This document shows positions 26,224 to 34,948 of a stretch of 64,000 nt of DNA, piece after piece (within the stretch, counting starts at the first letter, position 1; the number at the start of each line of letters is the position of its first letter). The notes under the pieces were generated by a model. That model made no database searches and was not told the DNA's origin. It saw only the letters and a list, made by a program, of their open reading frames with translations. The position numbers and the translations under genes are program-made. The stretch comes from AEGEAN-183 sp045563675 (GTDB lineage Bacteria; Pseudomonadota; Gammaproteobacteria; Magnimaribacterales; Magnimaribacteraceae). Where the stretch lies: contig JBJLIX010000002.1 in the NCBI GenBank assembly GCA_045563675.1, positions 575,262-639,261 on the forward strand. The letters run 5' to 3'.

Positions 26224-27458
26224 TATACTTTTATCCTTTCAGGCACTTCTTTGTATGTCTCATATTTAGTATAGATAGGCATTAGTATGAAATATAGGAA
26301 ATAGGTAGCAGTAAAGATTTGGGCCAATATAGTTCTCAAAGGGTTAGGTGCAACCATTCCTAAGTAGCCTAAAACAAGAAAGCTTATAACTAAAACAAAT
26401 AGAGCTAACTTGCTATAAATGCCTTTATATCTAATAGACTTAACTGGGCTCTTGTCTAACCATGGAACTAAAGCAATTATTACCATTGCTCCTACCATGA
26501 CAGCAAAACCTAGGAATTTAGCAGTGAGAGGGCCTAGAGGAAAGGTAATTGCTCTCAACATTGCATAGTAAGGCGTGTAATACCATGCAGGAACTATATG
26601 GTCAGGGGTCTTTAAATTATTAGCTTCTTCATAATTAATATATTCAATTAAATAACCACCTCCATCAGGGAAGAAGAAAATTACAAAACAAAAAATTATA
26701 AGAAATACTCCAATAGCAAAGATGTCTTTCATAACATCATATGGAAAGAATGGGACCGAATCTAAAGGGACCCCATCATCATCAGTATGTTTCTTTATGT
26801 CTATTCCTTCAGGGTTATTTGATCCTACTTCATGTAACGCAATTATATGAACAAAAACTAAAGCTATAAGAGCTAAAGGAAGAAGTACAACATGAAATGC
26901 AAAAAGTCTGCTTAAAGTAATTCCTGAAATAAGATAATCTCCTCTTATCCAAGTTAACAAATCTTCTCCTATTAAAGGAATAGAACCAACTAAAGATAAA
27001 ATTACTTGGGCTGCCCAAAAAGACATTTGACCCCAAGGTAGTACATATCCAGTAAATCCCTCAGCAACCAAGATGATGTATGTGAACCACCCAATAACCC
27101 ATAAAAGTTCTCGAGGTTTTTGATATGAACCATACAGAAGCCCTCTAAACATATGCAAATAGATAAGTAAGAAGAACATAGATGCTCCAGTTGTATGCAT
27201 ATAGCGAATAATCCAGCCATAATCTACATCTCTCATAATATATTGTATCGAGGCAAAAGCTCCTTCAGCTGTAGGGACATAATTCATTAACAGCCATATT
27301 CCTGAAATTAATTGTATTACTAATACAACCACCAGCAGTACTCCTGCTAAATACCAAAAATTTTGTCCTATTGGTGCTGGATATTTACTTAAGTGTCTCT
27401 CAAAGGTATCTGTAAGAGGGAATCTTTCATCTATCCATCCAATTACTCTAGTAAACAT
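26223..27458 (-). CDS. petB: cytochrome b of the bc1 complex
   Basis: A 411-residue polytopic membrane protein with about eight to nine helices. Haem-ligand histidines lie in RYMHTTGASMFFLLIYLHMFRG and SRLFAFHVVLLPLALIALVFVHI (helices B and D), and the quinol-site motif appears as PEW-like residues in HIVPAWYYTPYYAML. It oxidises quinol and pumps protons. Start and stop overlap petA and petC as TAATG, indicating tight coupling. Confidence 0.97.
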   Translation of the reverse strand: MFTRVIGWIDERFPLTDTFERHLSKYPAPIGQNFWYLAGVLLVVVLVIQLISGIWLLMNYVPTAEGAFASIQYIMRDVDYGWIIRYMHTTGASMFFLLIYLHMFRGLLYGSYQKPRELLWVIGWFTYIILVAEGFTGYVLPWGQMSFWAAQVILSLVGSIPLIGEDLLTWIRGDYLISGITLSRLFAFHVVLLPLALIALVFVHIIALHEVGSNNPEGIDIKKHTDDDGVPLDSVPFFPYDVMKDIFAIGVFLIIFCFVIFFFPDGGGYLIEYINYEEANNLKTPDHIVPAWYYTPYYAMLRAITFPLGPLTAKFLGFAVMVGAMVIIALVPWLDKSPVKSIRYKGIYSKLALFVLVISFLVLGYLGMVAPNPLRTILAQIFTATYFLYFILMPIYTKYETYKEVPERIKV

Positions 27459-28054
27459 TAAGTGACCTCTCCGTCTTCTCCTATTATTAGGATGTTATCG
27501 CTTTCATAGTAGTGAGGTGGTATGGAAAGATTTGTTGGAGCAGGTACACCTGAATAAACTCTTCCAACTAAATCAAATTTAGATCCATGGCAAGGACAAA
27601 AGAATCCTCCTTGCCAATTATCATCAAAATTCGTTACTCCTAATTCAGGAAAGAATTTTGGTGCACACTGTAAATGTGTGCAAACTGCTTCAAGAACTAC
27701 AATCTCTTCTTTTATGGATCTATGAGAATTTTTTGCATATTCAGGTTGCTGGTTTTCATCTGAATTAGGATCGGATAGTCTAGATAAATTATTTTTTAAA
27801 GCGGCAAGCGATTCTTCGGTATGTCTGATGATATAAATTGGAATCCCCCTCCATTCTACTAACATCATTTCGCCCTTAGAAAGTTTACTTATGTCAGCTT
27901 TAGCAGGAGCTCCGGCAGCTTTGGCCTGCTCACTTGGATTAAAGGCAGCAACAAAAGGTATTGCAGCACCAACTACAGCACCTGCACCTACAACGGAAGT
28001 TGCAGCTATTAAGAACTTTCTTCTTCCAGGATTAGAAGGAGTTTTTGGCTGCAT
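27458..28054 (-). CDS. petA: Rieske iron-sulfur protein of the bc1 complex
   Basis: A 198-residue protein. The N terminus has a twin-arginine-type signal (GRRKFLIAATSVVGAGAVVG) that also serves as membrane anchor. The 2Fe-2S ligands lie in CTHLQCAP and CPCHGSKFD near residues 122 and 154, followed by VYSGVPAPTNLSIPPH. It starts 2 bases after the rpsI stop, so the respiratory genes are probably read through from the ribosomal promoter upstream of rplM. Confidence 0.97.
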   Translation of the reverse strand: MQPKTPSNPGRRKFLIAATSVVGAGAVVGAAIPFVAAFNPSEQAKAAGAPAKADISKLSKGEMMLVEWRGIPIYIIRHTEESLAALKNNLSRLSDPNSDENQQPEYAKNSHRSIKEEIVVLEAVCTHLQCAPKFFPELGVTNFDDNWQGGFFCPCHGSKFDLVGRVYSGVPAPTNLSIPPHYYESDNILIIGEDGEVT

Positions 28055-28055
28055 A

Positions 28056-28442
28056 TTATCTTTTTGAGTATTGCGGTCTTTTTCTTGCTTTCCTTAAACC
28101 AACCTTTTTTCTTTCAACTTTTCTAGAATCTCTAGTTAAAAATCCTTCTTTCTTAAGAGAAGATTTAAGATTCTCATCAAATTTAACTAATGCCCTAGCG
28201 ATTCCTAACTGTATAGCGCCTGCCTGGCCAAAGCTTCCTCCACCTTTCACTGTAGCCTTTATATCTACATCTCCAGTCAATTTTGTGCTCTCTAAGGGTT
28301 GAAGGACTACCATTTGTGCAACTTCTCTTCCAAAGTATTCTTTAAGTTCTTTTTTATTTACAGTAATGGCTCCAGAACCTTTAGAAAGGAAAACTCTTGC
28401 CTTAGATGTTTTTCTTCTGCCGACTGTAACTATTTGATCCAT
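28056..28442 (-). CDS. rpsI: 30S ribosomal protein S9
   Basis: A 128-residue basic protein with VGRRKTSKARVFLSKGSG at the start, VKGGGSFGQAGAIQLGIARAL in the centre and the invariant C-terminal RKARKRPQYSKR whose last Arg reaches the P-site tRNA. It follows rplM by 5 bases. Confidence 0.98.
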   Translation of the reverse strand: MDQIVTVGRRKTSKARVFLSKGSGAITVNKKELKEYFGREVAQMVVLQPLESTKLTGDVDIKATVKGGGSFGQAGAIQLGIARALVKFDENLKSSLKKEGFLTRDSRKVERKKVGLRKARKRPQYSKR

Positions 28443-28447
28443 TTTTT

Positions 28448-28876
28448 TTAAATTTCTATTGTTCCAGGGTTTTGTGATTGATGAGGATGCACTTCATCTT
28501 TATAAATCTTTAATTTAGTTAACATCTTCTTTCCTAGCTTATTTTTTGGAAGCATACCTTTAACAGCCTTCCTAATCACTTCTTCAGGAGAATTTTTAAT
28601 TAACTCCTCTAAGGACTTAGATTTAATTCCTCCAGGATATCCTGTATGCCTAAAATATTTCTTTTGTGTTAACTTTTCTCCAGTAACATTAATCTTTCTA
28701 GCATTTACTACAACTATATAGTCTCCTAAGTCTGCATTAGGAGAATACTCTGGTCTATGCTTGCCTCTAAGCCTTAAAGCTAATTTTGAAGCCAATCTGC
28801 CCAAAGTCTTATCTTTAGCATCAACTAAAATCCATGATTCATCTATATCTGATCTTTTAAAGCTTTGAGTTTTCAT
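28448..28876 (-). CDS. rplM: 50S ribosomal protein L13
   Basis: A 142-residue L13, the same length as in E. coli. Seen: WILVDAKDKTLGRLASKLAL, KHRPEYSPNADLGDYIVVVNA, the KYFRHTGYPGGIKS segment and VRKAVKGMLPKNKLG (here with Ile before Arg). First gene of rplM-rpsI-petABC-sspA, with a candidate promoter upstream. Confidence 0.98.
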   Translation of the reverse strand: MKTQSFKRSDIDESWILVDAKDKTLGRLASKLALRLRGKHRPEYSPNADLGDYIVVVNARKINVTGEKLTQKKYFRHTGYPGGIKSKSLEELIKNSPEEVIRKAVKGMLPKNKLGKKMLTKLKIYKDEVHPHQSQNPGTIEI

Positions 28877-28902
28877 TGAAATACCTTATTAGAAGCGCGC
28901 GC

Positions 28903-28932
28903 ATTTTAATCTACTGAAGGGGGTATACACAA
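28903..28932 (-). promoter_or_regulatory. candidate promoter of the rplM operon
   Basis: On the minus strand TTGTGT (28932-28927) and TAAAAT (28908-28903) are 18 bases apart. The -10 box is followed directly by GCGCGCGC, a GC-rich discriminator of the kind found at promoters repressed by ppGpp. The 5' leader before the rplM ATG would be about 20 bases. Pattern-based only. Confidence 0.5.
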
Positions 28933-29015
28933 CTACAAGATGCATAAAAAATACCTTCTCTTTGAATATTTAAATTTCTCTTTTGGAGTAAAAGCCAATA
29001 TATTAATCTTCTTAT

Positions 29016-30089
29016 ATGAAGCTTTGGGATTATAAAAAATATTTTTCGATGCTTGGAGGTCTTTTATTAGGGGCTTTAATTGCATTATTTCTAGCATCTT
29101 TGCTTTTTAATAAAGGGACAGATAGAAAAGATAAGTCTGAAAATATCGCCTTAGAGTCATTTCATGATGCTGTTCAAAAAGCTTCTCCTTCTGTAGTTAA
29201 CATTTACAGCAATGTGATAGTTAAAGATTTAGATTCGCCTTTTCCCTTTTCAGATAGATTTAACTCAATCTTTGGTCTTAATAGATCGAGAATAGAGTCA
29301 AGTCTAGGGTCGGGAGTAATATTCTACTCAAACGGATATATAGTTACCAATCAACATGTAATAGGAGATAAAAGTGCTGGAATTACTGTCGAACTTTCAA
29401 ATGGCCTAAAGAAAGAAGCTAAAATTATAGGTATAGACAAGGGCACAGACCTTGCTGTTCTTAAAATAGATAACGATCATGAACTCTCTTCAATAGAAAT
29501 TGCCAATTCTGATAAATTAAGAATTGGTGACATAGTTTTAGCTATAGGAAACCCTTATGGAGTTGGTCAATCAGTAAGTATGGGGATTGTAAGTGCTACT
29601 GGTCGAGAGTTTAATAACCCTTATTCAGATTACATCCAGACGGATGCATCTATAAATAGAGGTAATTCAGGAGGAGCACTTCTAGATAGCTCAGGGAGAT
29701 TAGTGGGAATTAATACACTAATAAGAAGCAGCTCTGGTGGGTCAGAAGGAATTGGCCTAGCCATTCCTTCTACAAGAATAGTTGGAATAATTAATGATCT
29801 TATCCAGTATGGGGAAGTTAGAAGAGGCTGGTTAGGCTTTTCAATAGACAGGAGAGTTTTAAGAGTAAATAATCTACTTCAGATTAGTTATGTTAACCCG
29901 GGTGGACCAGGTGAAAAGGCTACTTTAAAGAAAGGCGATATAATCATTTCAATTAATAGCGAGCTTTCTTCATACCCGCTTCTTTTTAAAGAATTTGCAA
30001 GATCTAAACCCGGTACAACAATCAAGTTTAAAGTTTTAAGAGAGAGCAAAGAACTTGATCTAGAACTTTTTACTTCCTCTATGCCTTAA
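29016..30089 (+). CDS. degS: periplasmic serine protease DegS (HtrA family)
   Basis: A 357-residue protein with one N-terminal membrane anchor (about residues 12-31), a trypsin-like domain with catalytic His114 (TNQHVIG), Asp145 (GTDLAVL) and Ser218 (NRGNSGGALL), and a single PDZ domain at about residues 255-350. One PDZ and length near 355 indicate DegS/AlgW rather than DegP. It senses misfolded porins and starts cleavage of the anti-sigma factor RseA; neither rseA nor rpoE is in the window. It is transcribed away from rplM and ends overlapping the 3' end of hisD by 4 bases. Confidence 0.93.
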   Translation: MKLWDYKKYFSMLGGLLLGALIALFLASLLFNKGTDRKDKSENIALESFHDAVQKASPSVVNIYSNVIVKDLDSPFPFSDRFNSIFGLNRSRIESSLGSGVIFYSNGYIVTNQHVIGDKSAGITVELSNGLKKEAKIIGIDKGTDLAVLKIDNDHELSSIEIANSDKLRIGDIVLAIGNPYGVGQSVSMGIVSATGREFNNPYSDYIQTDASINRGNSGGALLDSSGRLVGINTLIRSSSGGSEGIGLAIPSTRIVGIINDLIQYGEVRRGWLGFSIDRRVLRVNNLLQISYVNPGGPGEKATLKKGDIIISINSELSSYPLLFKEFARSKPGTTIKFKVLRESKELDLELFTSSMP

Positions 30090-31387
30090 TCCTTTATTCT
30101 CATTCTTTCTTTTAAAGACATGGAATGAGCAGTCAAACCTTCAGCTTCTGCCAAGATACATGCATTAGTTATTAAATCTTTGTATTCTCTTTGCTCGGAA
30201 TTTATATTTACATACGATGAACTAATTAAGAAATCTCCTATAGAAAGACCTGAGCTAAACTTAGAGCTCCCCATTGTAGGCAATATATGGCTTGGACCTA
30301 AAACATAATCAGATAGGGCTGTAGCAGAGTCCTGTCCTATCAATATGACTCCTGCAGCTTCTACCTTTTTTCCAATTACTTCTGCATCAGAAGAAATTAT
30401 TTGTAGATGTTCAGGCGCTATCTTATTAATTATCTCAATCGCTTCTTTTGTGTTCTTAACTACAATTGATAAACCTGATTGCATCAATGATTTTTTTATT
30501 ATTTTCTTTCTTGCTAACGCTTCTAAATATCTTTTAATCTCTCTATTAACCTTCTCTATTAAAGAAGAATCATTAGTTATTAATATAGAACAAGCTTCAT
30601 CATCATGTTCAGCTTGAGCAATGAGGTCTATGGCAACTATTGAAGGGTTGGCTGAATTATCGGCATAGATAACCAACTCTGAGGGCCCAGCAATCATATC
30701 TATACCTACTGTTCCATAAAGTAGTCTCTTAGCTTCAGAAACATACTTATTACCTGGGCCAATTATCTTATTGACCCTTGGTATTGTTTTAGAACCATAA
30801 GCAAAGGATGCTATTCCTTGCGCTCCACCAATACTAAATACTTGGTCTACCCCGGCAATGAAGGAAGCAGCTAAAATAAGATCATTAAATTTCCCTCCCA
30901 TAAAAGGTGAGGTCAAGTAAATCTTCTTAACTCCCGCTACTTTAGCTGGTCCTGCGGCCATCAAGACTGTCGAAGGATAAGACGCCTTACCACCAGGCGC
31001 ATAAACTAAAATGCTCTCTAAAGGTCTTGATAACTTTCCTAATTTAGAATTGGTATGAATATGGTCTTTATTTATATAATTTCTATGAAAGTCTAAAATC
31101 CTTTCATAAGAAAATTTCATTGCTGAAATTACTTTTGGATCAACTCTAGAATAAGATTCTTCAATCTGAGCAGCAGAGACTAAAAAATCATTTACTGAAG
31201 ATACCCTTCTTTTATCAAACTTATTTGTTAATTCAATAAGAGCTTTATCTCCTTTTTCTTTGACTTGATTAACTATTTCCTTAACTTCATTAGATATAGC
31301 TAAAGTAAAAAGAGCTCTTTTATTAAGATAACCTTCAAACGAAGAGATAAATGCTTTATCGTCTGTATTTAAGTTATTTCCTAACAT
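30086..31387 (-). CDS. hisD: histidinol dehydrogenase
   Basis: A 433-residue NAD-dependent enzyme oxidising histidinol to histidine. Motifs: YAPGGKASYPSTVLM, VFSIGGAQGIASFAYG, KIIGPGNKYVSEAKRLL, IDMIAGPSELVIYAD, DLIAQAEHDDEA with zinc ligands, and APEHLQI. It follows hisG by 8 bases; murA-hisG-hisD is a known gammaproteobacterial arrangement. hisC, often next, is absent. Confidence 0.97.
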   Translation of the reverse strand: MLGNNLNTDDKAFISSFEGYLNKRALFTLAISNEVKEIVNQVKEKGDKALIELTNKFDKRRVSSVNDFLVSAAQIEESYSRVDPKVISAMKFSYERILDFHRNYINKDHIHTNSKLGKLSRPLESILVYAPGGKASYPSTVLMAAGPAKVAGVKKIYLTSPFMGGKFNDLILAASFIAGVDQVFSIGGAQGIASFAYGSKTIPRVNKIIGPGNKYVSEAKRLLYGTVGIDMIAGPSELVIYADNSANPSIVAIDLIAQAEHDDEACSILITNDSSLIEKVNREIKRYLEALARKKIIKKSLMQSGLSIVVKNTKEAIEIINKIAPEHLQIISSDAEVIGKKVEAAGVILIGQDSATALSDYVLGPSHILPTMGSSKFSSGLSIGDFLISSSYVNINSEQREYKDLITNACILAEAEGLTAHSMSLKERMRIKD

Positions 31388-31395
31388 TTTTCTTA

Positions 31396-32016
31396 TTAAG
31401 AAATAATAGACTTATAGTCATCTATTAAAATTTCCTTAGTTTTCAAACAAGCAACATTTGCTATCAACCTTGTTGAGATATCACGTATCTTTTTTATTTC
31501 CTCCAAACCATTCTCTTTCAGCGTATTTCCAGAATCTACCAGGTCTACTATCGCATCGGACAAACCAAGTTCTGGAGCTATTTCTTGGGCCCCATGTAAA
31601 TAAATAACATCTGGTTGAATACCGTTTTCTTCTAAAAACTTCCTTGCTGTTTTGGGGTACTTAGTAGCTACGCTCAATTTATGGGATTTCATTAGATCGC
31701 TTCTCTTGCCTGCCAATGAAAGTCTACAATTGCAAATAGATAAATCTTCTAGTTCTATAAAATTTTCGTTTGTTTTTTCTAATAAAATATCTTTACCGAC
31801 AACACCTAGATCTGCAATGCCTAGAGATACATAGGTGGGAATATCCCATCCTCTTACAACGAGAACCTTCATCTTTGTGCTTTGAGTTTCAATTAAGATT
31901 TTTCTGGTCTCTTTTGGGTCTTCTTTGATATCAAACTTAGTCCCTTTTATCAAGTTCAAATAGCTGTCTAAAACCCTTCCCTTCTGTATTGCTAGAACTA
32001 AATTAAATTCTGACAT
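31396..32016 (-). CDS. hisG: ATP phosphoribosyltransferase, short form
   Basis: A 206-residue catalytic domain (LVLAIQKGRVLDSYL, GIADLGVVGKDILLE, VDLVDSGNTLKENGLEEI), first enzyme of histidine synthesis. It lacks the roughly 80-residue C-terminal regulatory domain of the 299-residue E. coli enzyme. Short HisG proteins require HisZ, a tRNA-synthetase-like regulatory subunit, which is not in the window. Two bases separate it from murA. Confidence 0.95.
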   Translation of the reverse strand: MSEFNLVLAIQKGRVLDSYLNLIKGTKFDIKEDPKETRKILIETQSTKMKVLVVRGWDIPTYVSLGIADLGVVGKDILLEKTNENFIELEDLSICNCRLSLAGKRSDLMKSHKLSVATKYPKTARKFLEENGIQPDVIYLHGAQEIAPELGLSDAIVDLVDSGNTLKENGLEEIKKIRDISTRLIANVACLKTKEILIDDYKSIIS

Positions 32017-32018
32017 AA

Positions 32019-33278
32019 TTAAGAAATTCTTTGGATATCTGCCCCTAAGATATTTAGTTTTTCTTCTATTCTCTCGTAGCCTCTGTCAATGTGATAAATT
32101 CTATCTATTTGTGTTTGTCCCTCTGCTACCAGTCCAGCCAAAACTAGACTTGCAGAAGCTCTTAAATCAGTTGCCATCACTGGAGCTCCTACTAGATTTT
32201 TAATTCCCTCTATAACAGCAGTGTTTCCTTTCAAGGAGATCTTGCCTCCCATTCTTGCTATTTCTTGAACATGCATAAATCTATTTTCAAAGATATTCTC
32301 TGTTACTGTAGCAGTGCCTTTTGCTATTGAATTCAACGCTATAAATTGAGCTTGCATATCTGTAGGAAAGGATGGATAGGGTCCAGTGCTTAAGCTTATT
32401 GAATTAGGTCTATCCTTTTTCATGACTAATGAAATCCAATCTTCACCTACTTCAACATCTGCTCCTGCTTCTCGTAATTTATTAATAATTGAGCCCACTG
32501 AATCAGGCCTGGCGTCAGAAATCTTAATTTCTCCTCCAGTCATGGCTACAGCAGTTAAGTAAGTAGCCGTTTCTACCCTATCTGGCATTACTGAATAATC
32601 ACACCCCTGGAGAGTTTCTACTCCAATAATCTTAATTTTATCTGTTCCATGACCTGTAATGCTTGCTCCCATTTTTATTAAACATTCAGCTAGGTCTACT
32701 ACCTCAGGTTCTTTGGCAGCATTATTAATTATTGTTTCTCCTTCAGCTATAGACGCAGCCATCAAAACATTTTCTGTGGCAGTAACACTAACAGGATCAA
32801 AACTTATCTCGGTACCCTTAAGACGACCATTAGTTTTGGCTTTAATATAACCTTCTTCTAATTCAACCTCTGCACCCATTTTTCTCATGGCATCTATATG
32901 TAGGTTTACTGGTCGACTACCTATGGCACATCCACCAGGTAAAGCAACTCTAGCTTCATAAAATTTAGCTAGTAATGGTCCCAAAACTAATATTGAGGCC
33001 CTCATAGTCTTAACTAATTCGTACCTGGCATTCAAATTGTTAATAGATGAAGAATCAACAAAGACATCCATATCTTCACTCAATATAATATCTAGACCCA
33101 TAGAACCTAGCAGCTCTATCATTGTAGTTACATCATTCAAATGCGGAAGATTACTAACTTTTAAAGGGGAATCAGCTAAAAGTGAAGAAGCCAGCACAGG
33201 TAAAGCTGAGTTTTTTGCTCCAGAAGCAACTATCTCTCCATTTAATTTATTTTTACCTTTTATAAGTAATTTATCCAC
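32019..33278 (-). CDS. murA: UDP-N-acetylglucosamine 1-carboxyvinyltransferase
   Basis: A 419-residue EPSP-synthase-fold enzyme for the first committed peptidoglycan step. Active-site Cys117 lies in ALPGGCAIGSRPVNLH, so fosfomycin sensitivity is expected from the family. Other motifs: SGAKNSALPVLA, SVTATENVLMAA, and PYPSFPTDMQAQFIAL. GTG start. It lies 20 bases after mlaC, where the mla operon and ibaG usually lie. Confidence 0.97.
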   Translation of the reverse strand: MDKLLIKGKNKLNGEIVASGAKNSALPVLASSLLADSPLKVSNLPHLNDVTTMIELLGSMGLDIILSEDMDVFVDSSSINNLNARYELVKTMRASILVLGPLLAKFYEARVALPGGCAIGSRPVNLHIDAMRKMGAEVELEEGYIKAKTNGRLKGTEISFDPVSVTATENVLMAASIAEGETIINNAAKEPEVVDLAECLIKMGASITGHGTDKIKIIGVETLQGCDYSVMPDRVETATYLTAVAMTGGEIKISDARPDSVGSIINKLREAGADVEVGEDWISLVMKKDRPNSISLSTGPYPSFPTDMQAQFIALNSIAKGTATVTENIFENRFMHVQEIARMGGKISLKGNTAVIEGIKNLVGAPVMATDLRASASLVLAGLVAEGQTQIDRIYHIDRGYERIEEKLNILGADIQRIS

Positions 33279-33298
33279 TTCAAAAATTATTCCCTAAT

Positions 33299-33901
33299 TC
33301 AAATTGTAGCTATCCATTTTTTTATAACTCCATCTATGTCTTTTTCTGTTTTCATTAAAGAATTAAATTGTTTCCTGAAAGTTAAGGAAAGATTAACTCC
33401 ATCTATAACTATGTTATAAAGCATCCATTCTCCTTGGCCATTTAAATACATATAATAAATTGCAGGATAATTTTTTGTATCTGTGACTATTTCTAAAAAA
33501 ACCTTTTCTCTTTTTCCTTCCTTTGATTTTTGAGTCTCATGGGAAACAATTATCTTTTCATCTTTAAATTCAGCAAGAGTTTTTGAGTAAGTATCAAGTA
33601 AACTCTTCTTGAAAGCATCATGAAATCTCTTTTTCTGATCATTACTGGCTTTACTAAAATGTTTGCCCATAACATATCTTGATATCCTCTTGAAGTCCAC
33701 TAAAGGCTCTAAAGGGTCTGAAATGGCTTTAATGAAGGCCTTTGGATTTTCAGTATAACTTTCAATATTAGATTTTATAGCTTCAACTATTTGATCATGG
33801 ACCTTTTCAACAAATATAGAAGAGCTCTCTGGGTATATCGGTAAACTAAAAGCCAACAAAGTAAATAATAATAGACTTAGTTTCTTTGTATATTGATACA
33901 T
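33299..33901 (-). CDS. mlaC: MlaC-type periplasmic phospholipid-binding protein
   Basis: About 200 residues from the ATG at 33901, which puts a clean signal peptide (YTKKLSLLLFTLLAFSLPIY) at the start; a longer reading to 33964 adds 21 residues before the signal. The mature part has the MlaC (Ttg2D) pattern: LVDFKRISRYVMGKHF, a helical SNDQKKRFHDAFKKSLLDTY, and YNIVIDGVNLSLTFRKQFNSL. MlaC shuttles phospholipids between the outer-membrane MlaA complex and inner-membrane MlaFEDB. None of mlaF, E, D or B is beside it, although that is their usual location. Confidence 0.88.
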   Translation of the reverse strand: MYQYTKKLSLLLFTLLAFSLPIYPESSSIFVEKVHDQIVEAIKSNIESYTENPKAFIKAISDPLEPLVDFKRISRYVMGKHFSKASNDQKKRFHDAFKKSLLDTYSKTLAEFKDEKIIVSHETQKSKEGKREKVFLEIVTDTKNYPAIYYMYLNGQGEWMLYNIVIDGVNLSLTFRKQFNSLMKTEKDIDGVIKKWIATI

Positions 33902-33991
33902 AATCTTGATGAGATGATAGATATAAATGAGTTTTGAAGATATTATAACATCCGTCTCTAACAACCTAGATGCAATAAAATCTAATTCTTC

Positions 33992-34933
33992 GTGTCTGCT
34001 CTGACTTTTATTTATATTACTCTTGGGATAGTCATGATCTGGCTAAGCTCTCAAAAATTAGAAAAGTATTCTGTCTTATCTGCTTCTAAGTATGGAATAT
34101 CGCCATTTCTCATAGGATCTACAATTATTGCATTTGGAACTTCTGCTCCAGAAATGTTAACTAGTCTTTTTGCAGTATTAGAAGGCAAATCCATTATGGT
34201 AGTAGGCAATGTAATAGGCTCCAATGTTGCCAATATTGCCCTGGTGTTTGGTCTAACATTAGCTGTCTTGTTTTTTAAAAAAGAAGATTTTGTAGCTCAA
34301 AATGACATCAAAACTAATCTAATCCTATTAATTCTATCAACTATAGTTATTTGGGCAGTAATGTATGTTGAATTGTTCCACTTTTATTCCTCTATCTTTC
34401 TTCTCTTTTGTTTATTAGTTGTATTGATTATTTGGTACAAAAAAAATACCGGTTTTGAAATAGACCTCGAAGAAAATAAGGAAAACTTTCTTATTTTAAA
34501 ACTAATCTCTTCTTTAGTTTTCTTGGTTCTCTCAGCTTGGCTTATAACAAAGGGTGCTTTAAATATTTTAGATAGCTTTGGTGTTGGAGAAATGTTTGTT
34601 GGCTTTACCGTATTAGCATTCGGTACCAGTCTTCCTGAAATAGCTGCTTCTCTTGCTTTAGCTCTAAAAGGCAGGTATGAGACTGTTGCTGGAACTCTAA
34701 TTGGTTCTAATATATTTAATGGATTATTTGTATTAGCTATACCTGGTTTATTTAGACCCTCCTATGATTTTGTATACGCTGAATGGATACCTGTTTTAGT
34801 TGTCCTCTTATTTGTAACTATGACCTTTAGTATTTATATTTTTTCTAGAATAAAAAAACCAAAAAAGGCTAGTTTAATGATATCTTTTTTATTATTTACT
34901 AGCTATTTGCTTTCTCTTTATTTGGTATATTAA
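33992..34933 (+). CDS. yrbG: calcium/sodium antiporter, YrbG type
   Basis: A 313-residue polytopic protein with about ten membrane helices and the two alpha repeats of the Na+/Ca2+ exchanger family: AFGTSAPEMLTSLFAVLEGK with GNVIGSNVANIALV in the first half, and AFGTSLPEIAASLALALKGR with GTLIGSNIFNGLFV in the second. The conserved acidic residues in both repeats are present. GTG start at 33992; no clear ribosome binding site. It precedes kdsD, as in E. coli. Confidence 0.92.
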   Translation: MSALTFIYITLGIVMIWLSSQKLEKYSVLSASKYGISPFLIGSTIIAFGTSAPEMLTSLFAVLEGKSIMVVGNVIGSNVANIALVFGLTLAVLFFKKEDFVAQNDIKTNLILLILSTIVIWAVMYVELFHFYSSIFLLFCLLVVLIIWYKKNTGFEIDLEENKENFLILKLISSLVFLVLSAWLITKGALNILDSFGVGEMFVGFTVLAFGTSLPEIAASLALALKGRYETVAGTLIGSNIFNGLFVLAIPGLFRPSYDFVYAEWIPVLVVLLFVTMTFSIYIFSRIKKPKKASLMISFLLFTSYLLSLYLVY

Positions 34934-34948
34934 ATAGATACTTGAATT

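Noticed and set aside
29016..30089. DegP (HtrA) instead of DegS
   Set aside because: Only one PDZ domain, an uncleaved-looking membrane anchor and 357 residues fit DegS.
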